NCBI GenBank assembly: GCA_963825445.1
Contig: CAWGTM010000020.1
Coordinates: 434,001 to 498,000, forward strand
DNA: 64,000 nt
Origin: Actinophytocola sp963825445
GTDB taxonomy: Bacteria; Actinomycetota; Actinomycetes; Mycobacteriales; Pseudonocardiaceae
Direction: 5' to 3'
This document shows positions 39,913 through 47,914 of this stretch, piece by piece; the stretch's first letter is position 1; each line of letters opens with the position of its first letter. The notes below the pieces were generated by a model that was not told the origin of the DNA, made no database searches, and worked only from the letters and a program-made list of their open reading frames with translations. A program made the translations under genes and the position numbers.

Positions 39913-42861
39913 GTGATCAGGCAGGTCAGGTCCGAGGATCTGGCCGCCGCGCCGGACTGGCGATTGGTGCCCGCCGCGGTTGCCGTGTGGGTGGCGACCC
40001 TGAGCGGACTGGTGCTCGGGTGGTGGTGGGCCGCTGTCGGGGCGGTGCTTGCCGCGGCGCTCTCGGTGGCCGTTCTGGTCGGGGCGCGGGGAAAGGTCGC
40101 GGCCGTGCGGTGGTGGCGGCTCGGGATCGGGTGGTCGTTGTTGGTCGGTGGGTTGCTCGTCGGGATCACCGGCGTGCCCCGGTTGCGTGCGGCTGAGCTG
40201 GATCCCTTACGTGGGCCCGCTTCCGGGGGCGAGTCCGGCGAGTTCGTGGTCGAGCTGACCGATCGACCCCGGCCGGTGTTCGCCGCCGGGTTCGGGGGAC
40301 AGCAGAGTGGCGTGCGGTCCGTGGTGATCTCCGCGCGGGTGCAGCGTGCGGTAGTGACCGGTCGGGAGGTCGCGTCCACCGGCGCGGTGGTGCTGGTGGC
40401 ACCCGTCGCGGGATGGTCGGCCATGGTGCCCGGGCAACAGGTCACCGCGACCGCCGCGCTGGCACCGGCCGGCAACGGTGAGCTGACGGTCGCTGTCCTG
40501 CGGGTTCGCGGGCCGCCCGGCGACCCGAGTGAACCGTCGGCCGCGCAGCGGATCGCGCAGACGCTGCGGCACGGGCTCCGGGAGGCCTCCGCCGTGCTGG
40601 ACCCGGAGTCGGCCGGGCTGTTGCCGGGGCTGGTCGTCGGGGACACCGACACGTTGTCCCGGCAGGTGGTCGCCGAGTTCCGCACGGCGGGCATGTCCCA
40701 CTTGCTGGCGGTCAGCGGGGCGAACCTCGCGATCATCTGCGTCGCGGTGCTGTTGCTGCTGCGGGTACTCCGGTTCGGGCCGCGCTCGTCGGCGGCCGGG
40801 GCGATGCTCGCGCTGGTCGGGTTCGTCGTACTGGCCGGACCGGAGCCGAGCGTTCTGCGGGCCGGGGTGATGGGTGCGGTCGGGCTGCTCGCGCTGGCGG
40901 CCGGTCGGGCGCGGGCCGCGCTGCCCGCGCTCGGTGTCGCGGTCATCGTGCTGGTGCTGTGGGACCCGGACATGGCCGTCAGCTTCGGGTTCGCGCTGTC
41001 GGTGCTCGCGACCGGTGGACTCGTGCTGATCGCGCCGAGGTGGGCCGACCGGCTCGCCCAGCGCGGGGTGCCCCGGGGGCTTGCGGAGGCGCTCGCCGTG
41101 CCGGCCGCCGCGCACCTGGTCACCGCGCCGGTGGTGGCCGGGATGGCCGGCGAGGTGAGCGTCGTAGCGGTACTCGCGAACCTGCTGGCAGCGCCGGTCG
41201 TGGCGCCGGCCACCGTGCTCGGGGTCCTGGCGGCGCTGGTCGCACCGGTGGCGCCGTGGTTCGCGGAGCTGCTCGTCCGGGTGGCCGGGCCGGAGCTGGA
41301 CTGGCTGATCATCGTGGCCAGGCACGCCGCCCGCGTGCCCGGTGCGTCGATCGCCTGGCCGAGTGGCTGGTGGGGTGGGCTGCTGCTGGCCTGCCTGACG
41401 GTGGTGGTGGTGGCCGCGCTGCGGCACCGGCGGTTGCGGGTCATGGTGGGAGTGGTGCTCACCGGGCTGCTGGTGGTGGTCGTGCCGGTGCGGGTGATCG
41501 CGCCGGGGTGGCCGCCGCCGGGGTGGGCGATGGTCGCGTGTGACGTCGGCCAGGGCGACGCCATGGTGCTGGCCACCGGTGAGCCCGGCCGGGCGGTCGT
41601 GGTCGACGTTGGGCCGGAGGCCGCGCCGGTGTCGGCGTGTCTCGACCGATTGGAGGTGTCCCGGATACCGCTGGTGGTGCTCAGCCACCTGCACGCCGAC
41701 CACGTGGGTGGACTGGAGGGAGTGTTGGCCGACCGGGCTGTGGGGGCGGTGGCGTTGAGCCCCGCGCGGTCCCCGGCCTGGGCCTGGGAGGAGGTGGTGG
41801 AGAAGGCGACTGGTGCCGGAGTGCCGATCGTCCAGCTCGAGGCCGGGCGCACGCTGGCGTGGCCCGGACTGTCGATAGAGGTGCTCGCTCCGGCCGGCGA
41901 CGAGGTGATGCCGGCGGTCGAGGCCGAGGGCAGCGAGATCAACAACGCGTCGCTGGTCCTGCGGGCCGCGACGCCTGCCGGGCGGGTGCTGCTCAGCGGT
42001 GACGTGGAGCTGTCCGCGCAGGCTCGGCTGCTCAACGCGCGGACGGACCTGACGGCTGAGGTGGTGAAGGTGCCGCATCACGGCTCGCGCTACACGAGCC
42101 CGGAACTGTTCGCGGCGATCCGGGCGCGGGTGGCCGTGGTGAGCGTGGGCGCCCGCAACCGCTACGGACACCCCAGCCCCGTGACCCTGCGAGCACTGGC
42201 GAGCACCGGAACCCTGGTGGCGAGAACCGACCTGGGCGGCGACACGGCCATCCTTCCCGGCGAGTCCGGCCCACGGGTGGTGACCCGTGGCCCGTCCCGC
42301 TCCCCACCCCGCGCCCGCCCACCACCCGCGGAGACGGGCTTCGTCACAGTGGGGCGATGCCGGGAACCTGGCGTGGGCGGACTAGCGTCCCTGAACTGTG
42401 TTCGACAGGATGCGCAAGACGGTGACGGGGGCCGAGCTGCCCGCCGCGCCCGTGGTGGTTCGGGTGGGGGACTCGCGGTTCGGCACGTTCACCGTGTCCG
42501 GGACCTGGGATCCGCGCGTGGTCACGGTTACCGGGCCCTGGCGGGTCACCGTGACCCTCAGCGCCGCCTCGTTCCTGCCCAAGGGGATGAGCAGGCGGCT
42601 GGCCTGGGTGGTTCCGCCGCCGCGGATCACGCCCACCAGTCGCGACGCCGTGCAGTTGTCCGTGGATGGGCAGCCCGCGGTGCTGGACTGTGGGCGACGG
42701 GGGATGCGGCGAGCCACCTTCGACGTTCGGGTCGAGGTGGCCGGGCGGCGTTACCTCCTGCACCACGAAGGGCGGTGGCGGGCTCGGCTGGATCGGGACG
42801 GTGTCACCGTTTCCCGGCTGTCCACTTCGGACGGCACCAGGTCCGTGAACGCCATTCATGA
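39913..42861 (+). CDS. comEC: ComEC/Rec2 DNA-uptake channel, with an unusual run-on 3' end
   Basis: The first 790 or so residues are a complete ComEC: OB-like domain, competence membrane domain with about ten helices (MSHLLAVSGANLAIICVAVL is its signature) and a C-terminal metallo-beta-lactamase-like domain (CDVGQGDAMVLATG; HLHADHVGG near 594-602; VPHHGSRYTS). The family normally ends shortly after YGHPSPVTLRAL. Here the frame stays open for about 190 more codons, reading Arg/Gly/Ala-rich sequence that overlaps the next gene by 464 bases in another frame. The stop codon was probably lost by a small indel near 42290-42400, or the tail is non-functional. GTG 39913 follows GTGGGGAG. Confidence 0.9.
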   Translation: MIRQVRSEDLAAAPDWRLVPAAVAVWVATLSGLVLGWWWAAVGAVLAAALSVAVLVGARGKVAAVRWWRLGIGWSLLVGGLLVGITGVPRLRAAELDPLRGPASGGESGEFVVELTDRPRPVFAAGFGGQQSGVRSVVISARVQRAVVTGREVASTGAVVLVAPVAGWSAMVPGQQVTATAALAPAGNGELTVAVLRVRGPPGDPSEPSAAQRIAQTLRHGLREASAVLDPESAGLLPGLVVGDTDTLSRQVVAEFRTAGMSHLLAVSGANLAIICVAVLLLLRVLRFGPRSSAAGAMLALVGFVVLAGPEPSVLRAGVMGAVGLLALAAGRARAALPALGVAVIVLVLWDPDMAVSFGFALSVLATGGLVLIAPRWADRLAQRGVPRGLAEALAVPAAAHLVTAPVVAGMAGEVSVVAVLANLLAAPVVAPATVLGVLAALVAPVAPWFAELLVRVAGPELDWLIIVARHAARVPGASIAWPSGWWGGLLLACLTVVVVAALRHRRLRVMVGVVLTGLLVVVVPVRVIAPGWPPPGWAMVACDVGQGDAMVLATGEPGRAVVVDVGPEAAPVSACLDRLEVSRIPLVVLSHLHADHVGGLEGVLADRAVGAVALSPARSPAWAWEEVVEKATGAGVPIVQLEAGRTLAWPGLSIEVLAPAGDEVMPAVEAEGSEINNASLVLRAATPAGRVLLSGDVELSAQARLLNARTDLTAEVVKVPHHGSRYTSPELFAAIRARVAVVSVGARNRYGHPSPVTLRALASTGTLVARTDLGGDTAILPGESGPRVVTRGPSRSPPRARPPPAETGFVTVGRCREPGVGGLASLNCVRQDAQDGDGGRAARRARGGSGGGLAVRHVHRVRDLGSARGHGYRALAGHRDPQRRLVPAQGDEQAAGLGGSAAADHAHQSRRRAVVRGWAARGAGLWATGDAASHLRRSGRGGRAALPPAPRRAVAGSAGSGRCHRFPAVHFGRHQVRERHS

Positions 42862-42967
42862 GCCGGGCGCCGACCCGATCGACGCGACCGTTGGTTACGC
42901 GGTCGGGTTCGTTCTCGGGGTCGGTGCGCCCGGCTTCATGCGCAACCTGTTCTCGGAGCTGTTCTAG
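42398..42967 (+). CDS. Conserved hypothetical protein
   Basis: 189 residues from GTG 42398. The sequence is strand-rich: VVVRVGDSRFGTFTVSGTWD, VDGQPAVLDCGRRGM, RRYLLHHEGRWRARLDRDG, ending with a hydrophobic stretch VGYAVGFVLGVGAPGF. The RYLLxxEGxWRAxLxRDG pattern suggests a lipid-scramblase-like or tubby-like beta barrel, but this is a guess. It overlaps the run-on tail of comEC in another frame. The normal codon pattern makes it the real gene in this interval. Its stop overlaps that of thrC on the other strand. Confidence 0.65.
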   Translation: MFDRMRKTVTGAELPAAPVVVRVGDSRFGTFTVSGTWDPRVVTVTGPWRVTVTLSAASFLPKGMSRRLAWVVPPPRITPTSRDAVQLSVDGQPAVLDCGRRGMRRATFDVRVEVAGRRYLLHHEGRWRARLDRDGVTVSRLSTSDGTRSVNAIHEPGADPIDATVGYAVGFVLGVGAPGFMRNLFSELF

Positions 42968-44217
42968 ACGCCCAGCGCGGCGCGGACGGCGGCGGCCGAC
43001 GGCGGGACCGTGGCCTTCGGGCCGATCCTGCCCTCCACCGCGTCCAGGGTCTTCAGGCCGTCGCCCGTGATGAGGAGGACGGTTTCCGCGTCGGGGTCCA
43101 GTTGGCCCGTTTCGATCAGCTTCTTCGCCGTCGCCACCGTTACGCCACCGGCGGTCTCCGCGAAGATGCCCTCCGTCCTGGCCAGCAGGCGGATGCCCTC
43201 CACGACCTCTTCGTCGCTGACGTCCTCCACCGCGCCGCCCGTGCGGCGGGTCACGTCCAGCACGTACGGGCCGTCTGCCGGCGCGCCGATCGCCAGTGAC
43301 CGGGCGATGGTGTCCGGCTTCACCGGCTGGACCACGTCGTGGCCCGCCTTGAACGCCGCGGACACCGGGGAGCAGCCCGTGGCCTGGGCGCCGAACACGC
43401 GGTACGGCGTCGCCTCCACCAAGCCCAGTTCGCCGAGTTCGCGGAAACCCTTGTCCACCTTCGTGAGCTGCGCGCCCGAGGCCACCGGCACGACCACCTG
43501 GTCGGGGAGGCGCCAGCCCAGCTGCTCGGCCACCTCGTAGCCGAGCGTCTTCGAACCCTCGGCGTAGTAGGGCCGCACGTTGACGTTCACGAACGCCCAG
43601 TCCTCGTGCTCGGCCGCCAACTCCGTGGCCAGGCGGTTCACGTCGTCGTAGTTGCCCTCGACCGCGATCAGGTCGCCGTCGTACACCGCCGTGGTCAGAA
43701 CCTTCGCCCGCTCCAGCGACGACGGGATCAGCACCACCGACCGCCAGCCGGCGCGTGCTGCGGCCGCGGCCACGGCGTTCGCCAGGTTGCCGGTCGACGG
43801 GCAGGCGAGCACCGTGAACCCGAGCTGGCGGGCCGCGGCGAGCGCGACGGCCACCACGCGGTCCTTGAACGAGTGGGTGGGGTTGCCGGTGTCGTCCTTG
43901 ACCCACAACGACTTCAGGCCGAGCGCGGCGGCCAGCCGGTCGGCCTTCACCAGGCGGGTGAGGCCCGGATCGGTGTTCGCGTGAGCGTCCACATCGGACG
44001 GTACGGGCAGCAGACCGCGGTAGCGCCAGATGGACTTGGGGCCGGACTCGATCTCGGCCCTGGTGATGTCGCCGAACTCGTAGGAGACCTCGAGCGGGCC
44101 GAAACACTCGGCACACGCGAACTCGGCGGCGAGGGGAATCTGGTTGCCACATTCCCGACAGGTCAGGGCGCGAGCGGGCCCGAGGTCGAGCGTGGTCGTG
44201 GCGGAGGTAATCGTCAT
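42964..44217 (-). CDS. thrC: Threonine synthase (zinc-ribbon type)
   Basis: 417-residue PLP enzyme of fold type II. The PLP lysine is Lys118 in NPTHSFKDR; the phosphate loop reads ACPSTGNLANAVAA and a C-terminal block reads LLITGDGLKT. An N-terminal zinc ribbon has two CxxC knuckles (Cys20/23 and Cys35/38), as in archaeal-type threonine synthases. The usual reaction turns O-phosphohomoserine into threonine. The gene is alone, not next to hom or thrB, and lies behind a SAM-I riboswitch. That makes a link to methionine metabolism likely, and a related activity on phosphohomoserine cannot be excluded. ATG 44217 is the start. Confidence 0.9.
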   Translation of the reverse strand: MTITSATTTLDLGPARALTCRECGNQIPLAAEFACAECFGPLEVSYEFGDITRAEIESGPKSIWRYRGLLPVPSDVDAHANTDPGLTRLVKADRLAAALGLKSLWVKDDTGNPTHSFKDRVVAVALAAARQLGFTVLACPSTGNLANAVAAAAARAGWRSVVLIPSSLERAKVLTTAVYDGDLIAVEGNYDDVNRLATELAAEHEDWAFVNVNVRPYYAEGSKTLGYEVAEQLGWRLPDQVVVPVASGAQLTKVDKGFRELGELGLVEATPYRVFGAQATGCSPVSAAFKAGHDVVQPVKPDTIARSLAIGAPADGPYVLDVTRRTGGAVEDVSDEEVVEGIRLLARTEGIFAETAGGVTVATAKKLIETGQLDPDAETVLLITGDGLKTLDAVEGRIGPKATVPPSAAAVRAALGV

Positions 44218-44230
44218 CGCGGAGGTATCT

Positions 44231-44363
44231 CCTCATCTGTCCCGCGTGCGGGTCGGAATTGGCACCGTGATCGTCGCCGTCCTCGCGGAATGCGCGGATA
44301 GCGAATGGCTGACGCCGGTTGCCGGGGCTTCTTCGGGCCGATCCCTCTGCCCCTCTGGATGAG
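44231..44363 (-). promoter_or_regulatory. SAM-I (S-box) riboswitch upstream of thrC
   Basis: Read on the minus strand from 44363: CTCATCCAGAGGGGCAGAGG, then GAAGAAGCCCCGGCAACC, later GGTGCCAATTCCGACCC, and finally GACAGATGAGG. These are the conserved S-box blocks in the right order. P1 is CTCATC/GATGAG, P2 is GGGGC/GCCCC, and the GGTGCCAATTCC segment is the classic P3-P4 side. The 3' strand of P1 runs into GAGGAG, the likely ribosome site of thrC about 11 bases before ATG, so SAM binding should hide it. No clear terminator hairpin follows, which favours translational control. Confidence 0.92.
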
Positions 44364-44444
44364 CGGTATTCAGTTGTCTGCCGAACAGGTTACGGCACGA
44401 CCGGGTCACTCGGCCAATGTGAGGTCCATCATCCGAGAGGGTCG

Positions 44445-45345
44445 TCAGCCCCCGCTCGAGCGCGAGTGGATCCGGCCGAGGAAGCCCCGGACCAGCGGAA
44501 CGACCTCGTCGAGGCTGGTCTCCAGGGCCCAGCGCCCGGCGTCGAGCAGGTGCAGTTCGGCGTCAGGAAGATCACGGAGGTAGGCCCGCGCGGCACCGGC
44601 CGGCATGTACCCGTCGTGCGGTCCCCAGACGATCAGGGTCGGCGGTTGGTGCTCGCGCAGATAGGCCTGTTGCGTGGCGGACCACGGCACCGTGTTGCCC
44701 TGGTCGGCCAGCAGGTTGATCACGTTCTCGCGTCGCTCCGGGTCGCTCAGTAGCGCCAGTAGCGCCCAGTGCAGCCGCCACAGGTCCGGCGTGATCCGCT
44801 CCACCAGGTGGTCGGGCACCTCGCCGACGAACTCGTCGCGGAAGCCGGCCTCGCTGACCGCGTCGCTGAGCTTCTCGCGGCCCTCCGGCGTCGGGGTCGC
44901 CCAACGCCTTCAGCGGCTCGTACTTCGGTCCGTGCTGGTCTTCGTAGATGTCACCGTTCTGGATGATCAGCCCGGCCACCCGGTCCGGGTCGGCCATCGC
45001 GAGCCGCAGCCCGAACTGCGAGCCGTAGTCGTGCAGCCAGATCGCGTACCTCGGCAGCTCGAGCGCGCGGACGAAGCGCTGCAGGAAGTCCGCGTGGGCG
45101 TCGAACGTGTACGCGAAGTCCGCGCGGTCCGGGGTGTCCGGGGTGTCGTTGTGGCCGAAGCCCGGAAGTCCGGCGCCACCAGCCGCCACCGGTCGGTGAG
45201 CGCGGGCATCAGGTTCCGGAACTGGTAGGACGAACTCGGGTACCCGTGGGGCAGCACGACCATCGGGGCGTCCGGGCGGCCGGCCTCCCGGTAGAAGACG
45301 CGGGTTCCGTCGAGGTCCAGCGTGCGGTGGGCAAGGTCGTACCTC
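44445..45345 (-). pseudogene. Alpha/beta hydrolase broken by two single-base frameshifts
   Basis: Three consecutive pieces together make one hydrolase. Piece 1 (45345-45170) has RVFYREAGRPDAPMVVLPHG and YPSSSYQFRNLMPALTDRW. Piece 2 (45165-44895) has GFGHNDTPDTPDRADFAYTF and IWLHDYGSQFGLRLA. Piece 3 (44894-44445) has TPEGREKLSDAVSEAGFRDE and PPTLIVWGPHDGYMP. The shifts (one base missing near 45165, one extra near 44893) cancel each other, so the outer parts share a frame. HDYGSQ in place of GxSxG suggests a haloalkane-dehalogenase or epoxide-hydrolase-like Asp nucleophile. No in-frame start codon sits after the GGGAGGAGG ribosome site. Confidence 0.75.
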
Positions 45346-45404
45346 CTCCCGACACGCGTACCCGGGCGGGTGCCCGGTCAACCGCGCAGTGCGAGGATGG
45401 CGGG

Positions 45405-46382
45405 GTGAAGGCTCCCGCCGTGACCCCGCCGCCGCTGCAACTCGTGCTCGGCGAAGAGGAACTGCTGGTCGAGCGCGCGGTGCACGCCGCGTTGGAGACG
45501 GCCAGGCTGGCCGATCCGGCGGCCGAGCTGACCAGGACGAAGGTGTCGGACCTGACGGCGCCGGAGCTGGCCGAGCTGGTCAGCCCGTCGCTGTTCGCCG
45601 AGCGCCGGGTGATCGTCCTGGAGGGCGCGCACGACGCCGGCAAGGACATCGCGGCGACCATCACCGGCTACATCCGCGAACCGGCGGACAGCGTGCAGCT
45701 CGTGGTGCTGCACACGGGCGGCGGGCGCAAGCCGGCGAAGGACCTGATCGGCGCGCTGCGCTCGGCGGGTGCGGATGTGGTCGACTGCCCGCGGATCACC
45801 AAGCCCGCCGAACGCGAGTCGTTCGTGCGCAACGAGATCCGGCGGGCGGGCGGCAAGACCGACCCGGAGGCGGTCGCCACCCTGATCGACTCGGTCGGCT
45901 CCGATCTGCGTGAGCTGGCGGCGGCCTCCGCACAGTTGGTGGCCGACACGGGCGGGCAGGTCACGGCCGAGGCCGTCCGGCGTTATCACACGGGCCGCGC
46001 GGACGTCACGGGCTTCGCGGTGGCGGAGAAGGCGGTGACCGGCGACGTCGCCGGCGCGCTCGAGATGCTGCGCTGGGCGATGCAGCTGGGCGTGCCGCAC
46101 GTGCTGGTGGCCGACGCGCTGGCCGACGCCGTGCGGACGATCGCGAAGGTGTCCGGCGCAGGGCGGGCCGACCCGTTCCGGCTGTCCAGCGAGCTGGGCA
46201 TGCCCGCCTGGAAGGTCCGCAAGGCCCTGTCGCAGGCGCGCGGGTGGCACCCGGCGGGCCTGGTGCGGGCGATGCAGGTGGTGGCGGACGTCAACGCCGA
46301 CGTGAAGGGTGTCGCGGTCGACGCCGACTACGCACTGGAACGCGCGGTCCTGCAACTGGTCGAGGCCCGCCGCCGAACCTGA
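45405..46382 (+). CDS. holA: DNA polymerase III subunit delta
   Basis: 325-residue clamp-loader subunit. PPLQLVLGEEELLVERAVHA is the typical degenerate AAA+ start. LFAERRVIVLEGAHDAGKD, then VVLHTGGGRKPAKDLI, and a helical C-terminal domain (LGMPAWKVRKALSQARGW) complete the family pattern. Delta opens the beta clamp during loading. GTG 45405 lies in GGATGGCGGGGTG; the upstream in-frame extension is not conserved. Synteny (comEC .. holA-rpsT) agrees. Confidence 0.95.
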   Translation: MKAPAVTPPPLQLVLGEEELLVERAVHAALETARLADPAAELTRTKVSDLTAPELAELVSPSLFAERRVIVLEGAHDAGKDIAATITGYIREPADSVQLVVLHTGGGRKPAKDLIGALRSAGADVVDCPRITKPAERESFVRNEIRRAGGKTDPEAVATLIDSVGSDLRELAAASAQLVADTGGQVTAEAVRRYHTGRADVTGFAVAEKAVTGDVAGALEMLRWAMQLGVPHVLVADALADAVRTIAKVSGAGRADPFRLSSELGMPAWKVRKALSQARGWHPAGLVRAMQVVADVNADVKGVAVDADYALERAVLQLVEARRRT

Positions 46383-46413
46383 CCGGGCGGGGCGGATCGC
46401 GGGCGGTCGGCCT

Positions 46414-46545
46414 GGCCATCACGCGCGACCGGGCTGGTCATTGTGCGCGACGGGACTGGTCGTGATGCGCGACTGGAACGGTCATCGTGCGCGACCGGAG
46501 TGGTCATCGTGCGCGACGGGAATGGTCATTGTGCGCGGCTACACT
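46414..46545. repeat. Six 22-bp tandem repeats upstream of a small membrane-protein gene
   Basis: Units start at 46414, 46436, 46458, 46480, 46502 and 46524. The shared start is GGTCATCGTGCGCGAC, followed by a variable six bases of the type nGGAnT. The first and last copies are the most diverged. The array fills most of the holA-46553 gap and ends seven bases before the GTG start, so it must lie in the promoter or leader of that gene. Confidence 0.93.
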
Positions 46546-46552
46546 CGGGTGG

Positions 46553-46837
46553 GTGAGTCCGTTCCTGCAGTTCTTCGTCGTGTTTGGTGGGTTCGCGGCG
46601 ATTCTTACGTTCCTCGGCTGGGTCGGGGTGCGTGCGCGGCGTAGCAACACGGGTAGCTCGGTCATCGACGTGTTCGACCAGATCTGGCATCCGATCGCGC
46701 ATGACCAGTACATCGAGGTGGCGCAGCACGAGGAGCGGGGGGCGTCCAAGGCGTTGCCTGGGGATCGGCCCGACTGGTTGCTGGACACAAACAAGAGCGC
46801 GCCCGCCGAAGCGGACGCGCCCTTGGAGAAGAACTAG
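46553..46837 (+). CDS. Small membrane protein, unknown function
   Basis: 94 residues from GTG 46553. One membrane helix (FLQFFVVFGGFAAILTFLGW, about 4-24), then a cytoplasmic part with SSVIDVFDQIWHPIAHDQYI and a charged tail. The pattern resembles short actinobacterial proteins of the DUF6191 kind, which is uncertain. The gene is preceded directly by six 22-bp repeats, and its 3' end contains a hairpin that probably terminates rpsT from the other strand. The stop is one base from the rpsT stop. Confidence 0.65.
   Translation: MSPFLQFFVVFGGFAAILTFLGWVGVRARRSNTGSSVIDVFDQIWHPIAHDQYIEVAQHEERGASKALPGDRPDWLLDTNKSAPAEADAPLEKN
46797..46820. terminator. Terminator of rpsT inside the end of a convergent gene
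   Basis: GCGCGCCCGC (46797-46806) and GCGGACGCGC (46811-46820) pair around a CGAA tetraloop with one wobble pair. The hairpin is within the last 40 bases of the plus-strand coding sequence ending at 46837 and 19 bases past the rpsT stop on the minus strand. Confidence 0.65.
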
Positions 46838-46838
46838 C

Positions 46839-47099
46839 TCAGATCGCGTTCGCGCGCTTCGCCATGGCGGACTTCTTGTTCGCCGCCTGGTTGGCGTGGA
46901 TGACGCCCTTGCCGGCCGCCTTGTCGAGCTTGCGGCTCGCGTCCTGCAGAAGCTCGAGCGCCTTGGGCTTGTCGCCGGCGTCGGCCGCCTCGCGGAACTT
47001 GCGGATCGCGGTCTTCACCGAGGACTTGACGGACTTGTTGCGCAGCCGCGCCTTCTCGTTCGTCTTGATCCGCTTGATCTGCGACTTGATGTTGGCCAC
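46839..47099 (-). CDS. rpsT: 30S ribosomal protein S20
   Basis: 86 residues, the full family length. MANIKSQIKRIKTNEKARLR and GKGVIHANQAANKKSAMAKR are diagnostic. S20 is a helical bundle that binds 16S rRNA early in 30S assembly. ATG 47099 has GAGGAG upstream (GAGGAGTTCCTTCGTG on the minus strand). In mycobacteria too, rpsT lies next to holA on the opposite strand. Confidence 0.98.
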   Translation of the reverse strand: MANIKSQIKRIKTNEKARLRNKSVKSSVKTAIRKFREAADAGDKPKALELLQDASRKLDKAAGKGVIHANQAANKKSAMAKRANAI

Positions 47100-47213
47100 G
47101 AAGGAACTCCTCGATGTAGATCACGGAAGTCTTGCTGCCGCATCTTGGTGGCCCCGCGCGAAGCGGGCTTCCTCCATGACGGAATGCCACACGGCAACGA
47201 CCGGCAGAGCTTA

Positions 47214-47660
47214 TCAGCCCCCAAGGATGCTCCTGGTCAGGGCCTGACGCTCGTCCAGCAGCTCACCCAACGCGGCCCGCACCGTCGGCTCGTCCAGTGC
47301 ACCTCGCAGGACGGCGCGGCGGACCAGCTCCTTGATGAACGACGCCGTCACGCCTCGGTCGCGGAGACGAGCTCGCCCGCGTCCGGCAGGTCCAGGGAGG
47401 CCCGGCGTACAGCCGCAGCAGTCGCTCCCGGCAGTCGGCGTCCGGCCGGGGCACCTCGACCGCCAGGTCGACGCGGCCGGGCCGCTGGACCAGCGCCGTC
47501 TCCATGACCTCCACGCGGTTGGTGGTCAGCACGAACGTCACGTTCGGGATCTCGGTCAGCGGACAGCCGAGGTGATCGGTGATCCGGTTGACGAGCGGCG
47601 AGTCGGCCGCCCCAGTGCGTGCTGGGCGGACTCGAACACCTCTTTCACGGCGTGGGCGAA
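47214..47660 (-). pseudogene. Decayed AAA+ ATPase, C-terminal fragment
   Basis: On the minus strand the pieces VKEVFESAQHALG, SPLVNRITDHLGCPLTEIPN, TFVLTTNRVEVMETALVQRP with GRVDLAVEVPRPDADCRERL, SLDLPDAGELVSATE and VTASFIKELVRRAVLRGALD run in order but in changing frames, ending at a TGA at 47214-47216. VLTTNR (sensor 1) and the arginine-finger-like RPGRVD identify a CDC48-like AAA+ protein. Walker A and B are missing. At least three frame changes make a functional protein impossible. The piece between this and rpsT (47100-47213) should hold the rpsT promoter. Confidence 0.75.
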
Positions 47661-47670
47661 CCGGTGATGT

Positions 47671-47910
47671 TCACTCCTCCACAGTGCCCGCGTCGGAGGG
47701 ATCCCCGCTTCCGGAATCTTCCTTGGGTGGCCGCCCCCGCCTTGGCAGGCCACCCGCGTTGCCGGGGAGCCGTCCCGCCTGGGACAGCGCCCGGCGCAGC
47801 AGGAACTCGATCTGCGCGTTCGTGCTGCGCAGCTCGTCGCCCGCCCACCTGGCCACCGCGTCGTGGATCGCGGGGTCCAGGCGTAGGAGGAGCTTCTTGC
47901 GCTCTACCAC
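47671..47910 (-). CDS. Arc/HicB-type ribbon-helix-helix protein
   Basis: 79 residues. The first 45 form a ribbon-helix-helix: ERKKLLLRLDPAIHDAVARW, then AGDELRSTNAQIEFLLRRAL. The pattern LRSTNAQIEFLLRRAL is the Arc-like antitoxin class. The tail is a flexible Gly/Pro/Arg stretch with GRPPKED. GTG 47910 is four bases after the SPFH gene stop, so they form one operon. It is a good candidate for the protein that binds the palindrome at 48902. Confidence 0.85.
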   Translation of the reverse strand: MVERKKLLLRLDPAIHDAVARWAGDELRSTNAQIEFLLRRALSQAGRLPGNAGGLPRRGRPPKEDSGSGDPSDAGTVEE

Positions 47911-47914
47911 GGCG

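Noticed and set aside
39582..42035. 817-codon antisense frame across comEC
   Set aside because: Ser/Thr/Pro/Arg-rich shadow sequence. I looked for adhesin-like repeats in it, and none are in register.
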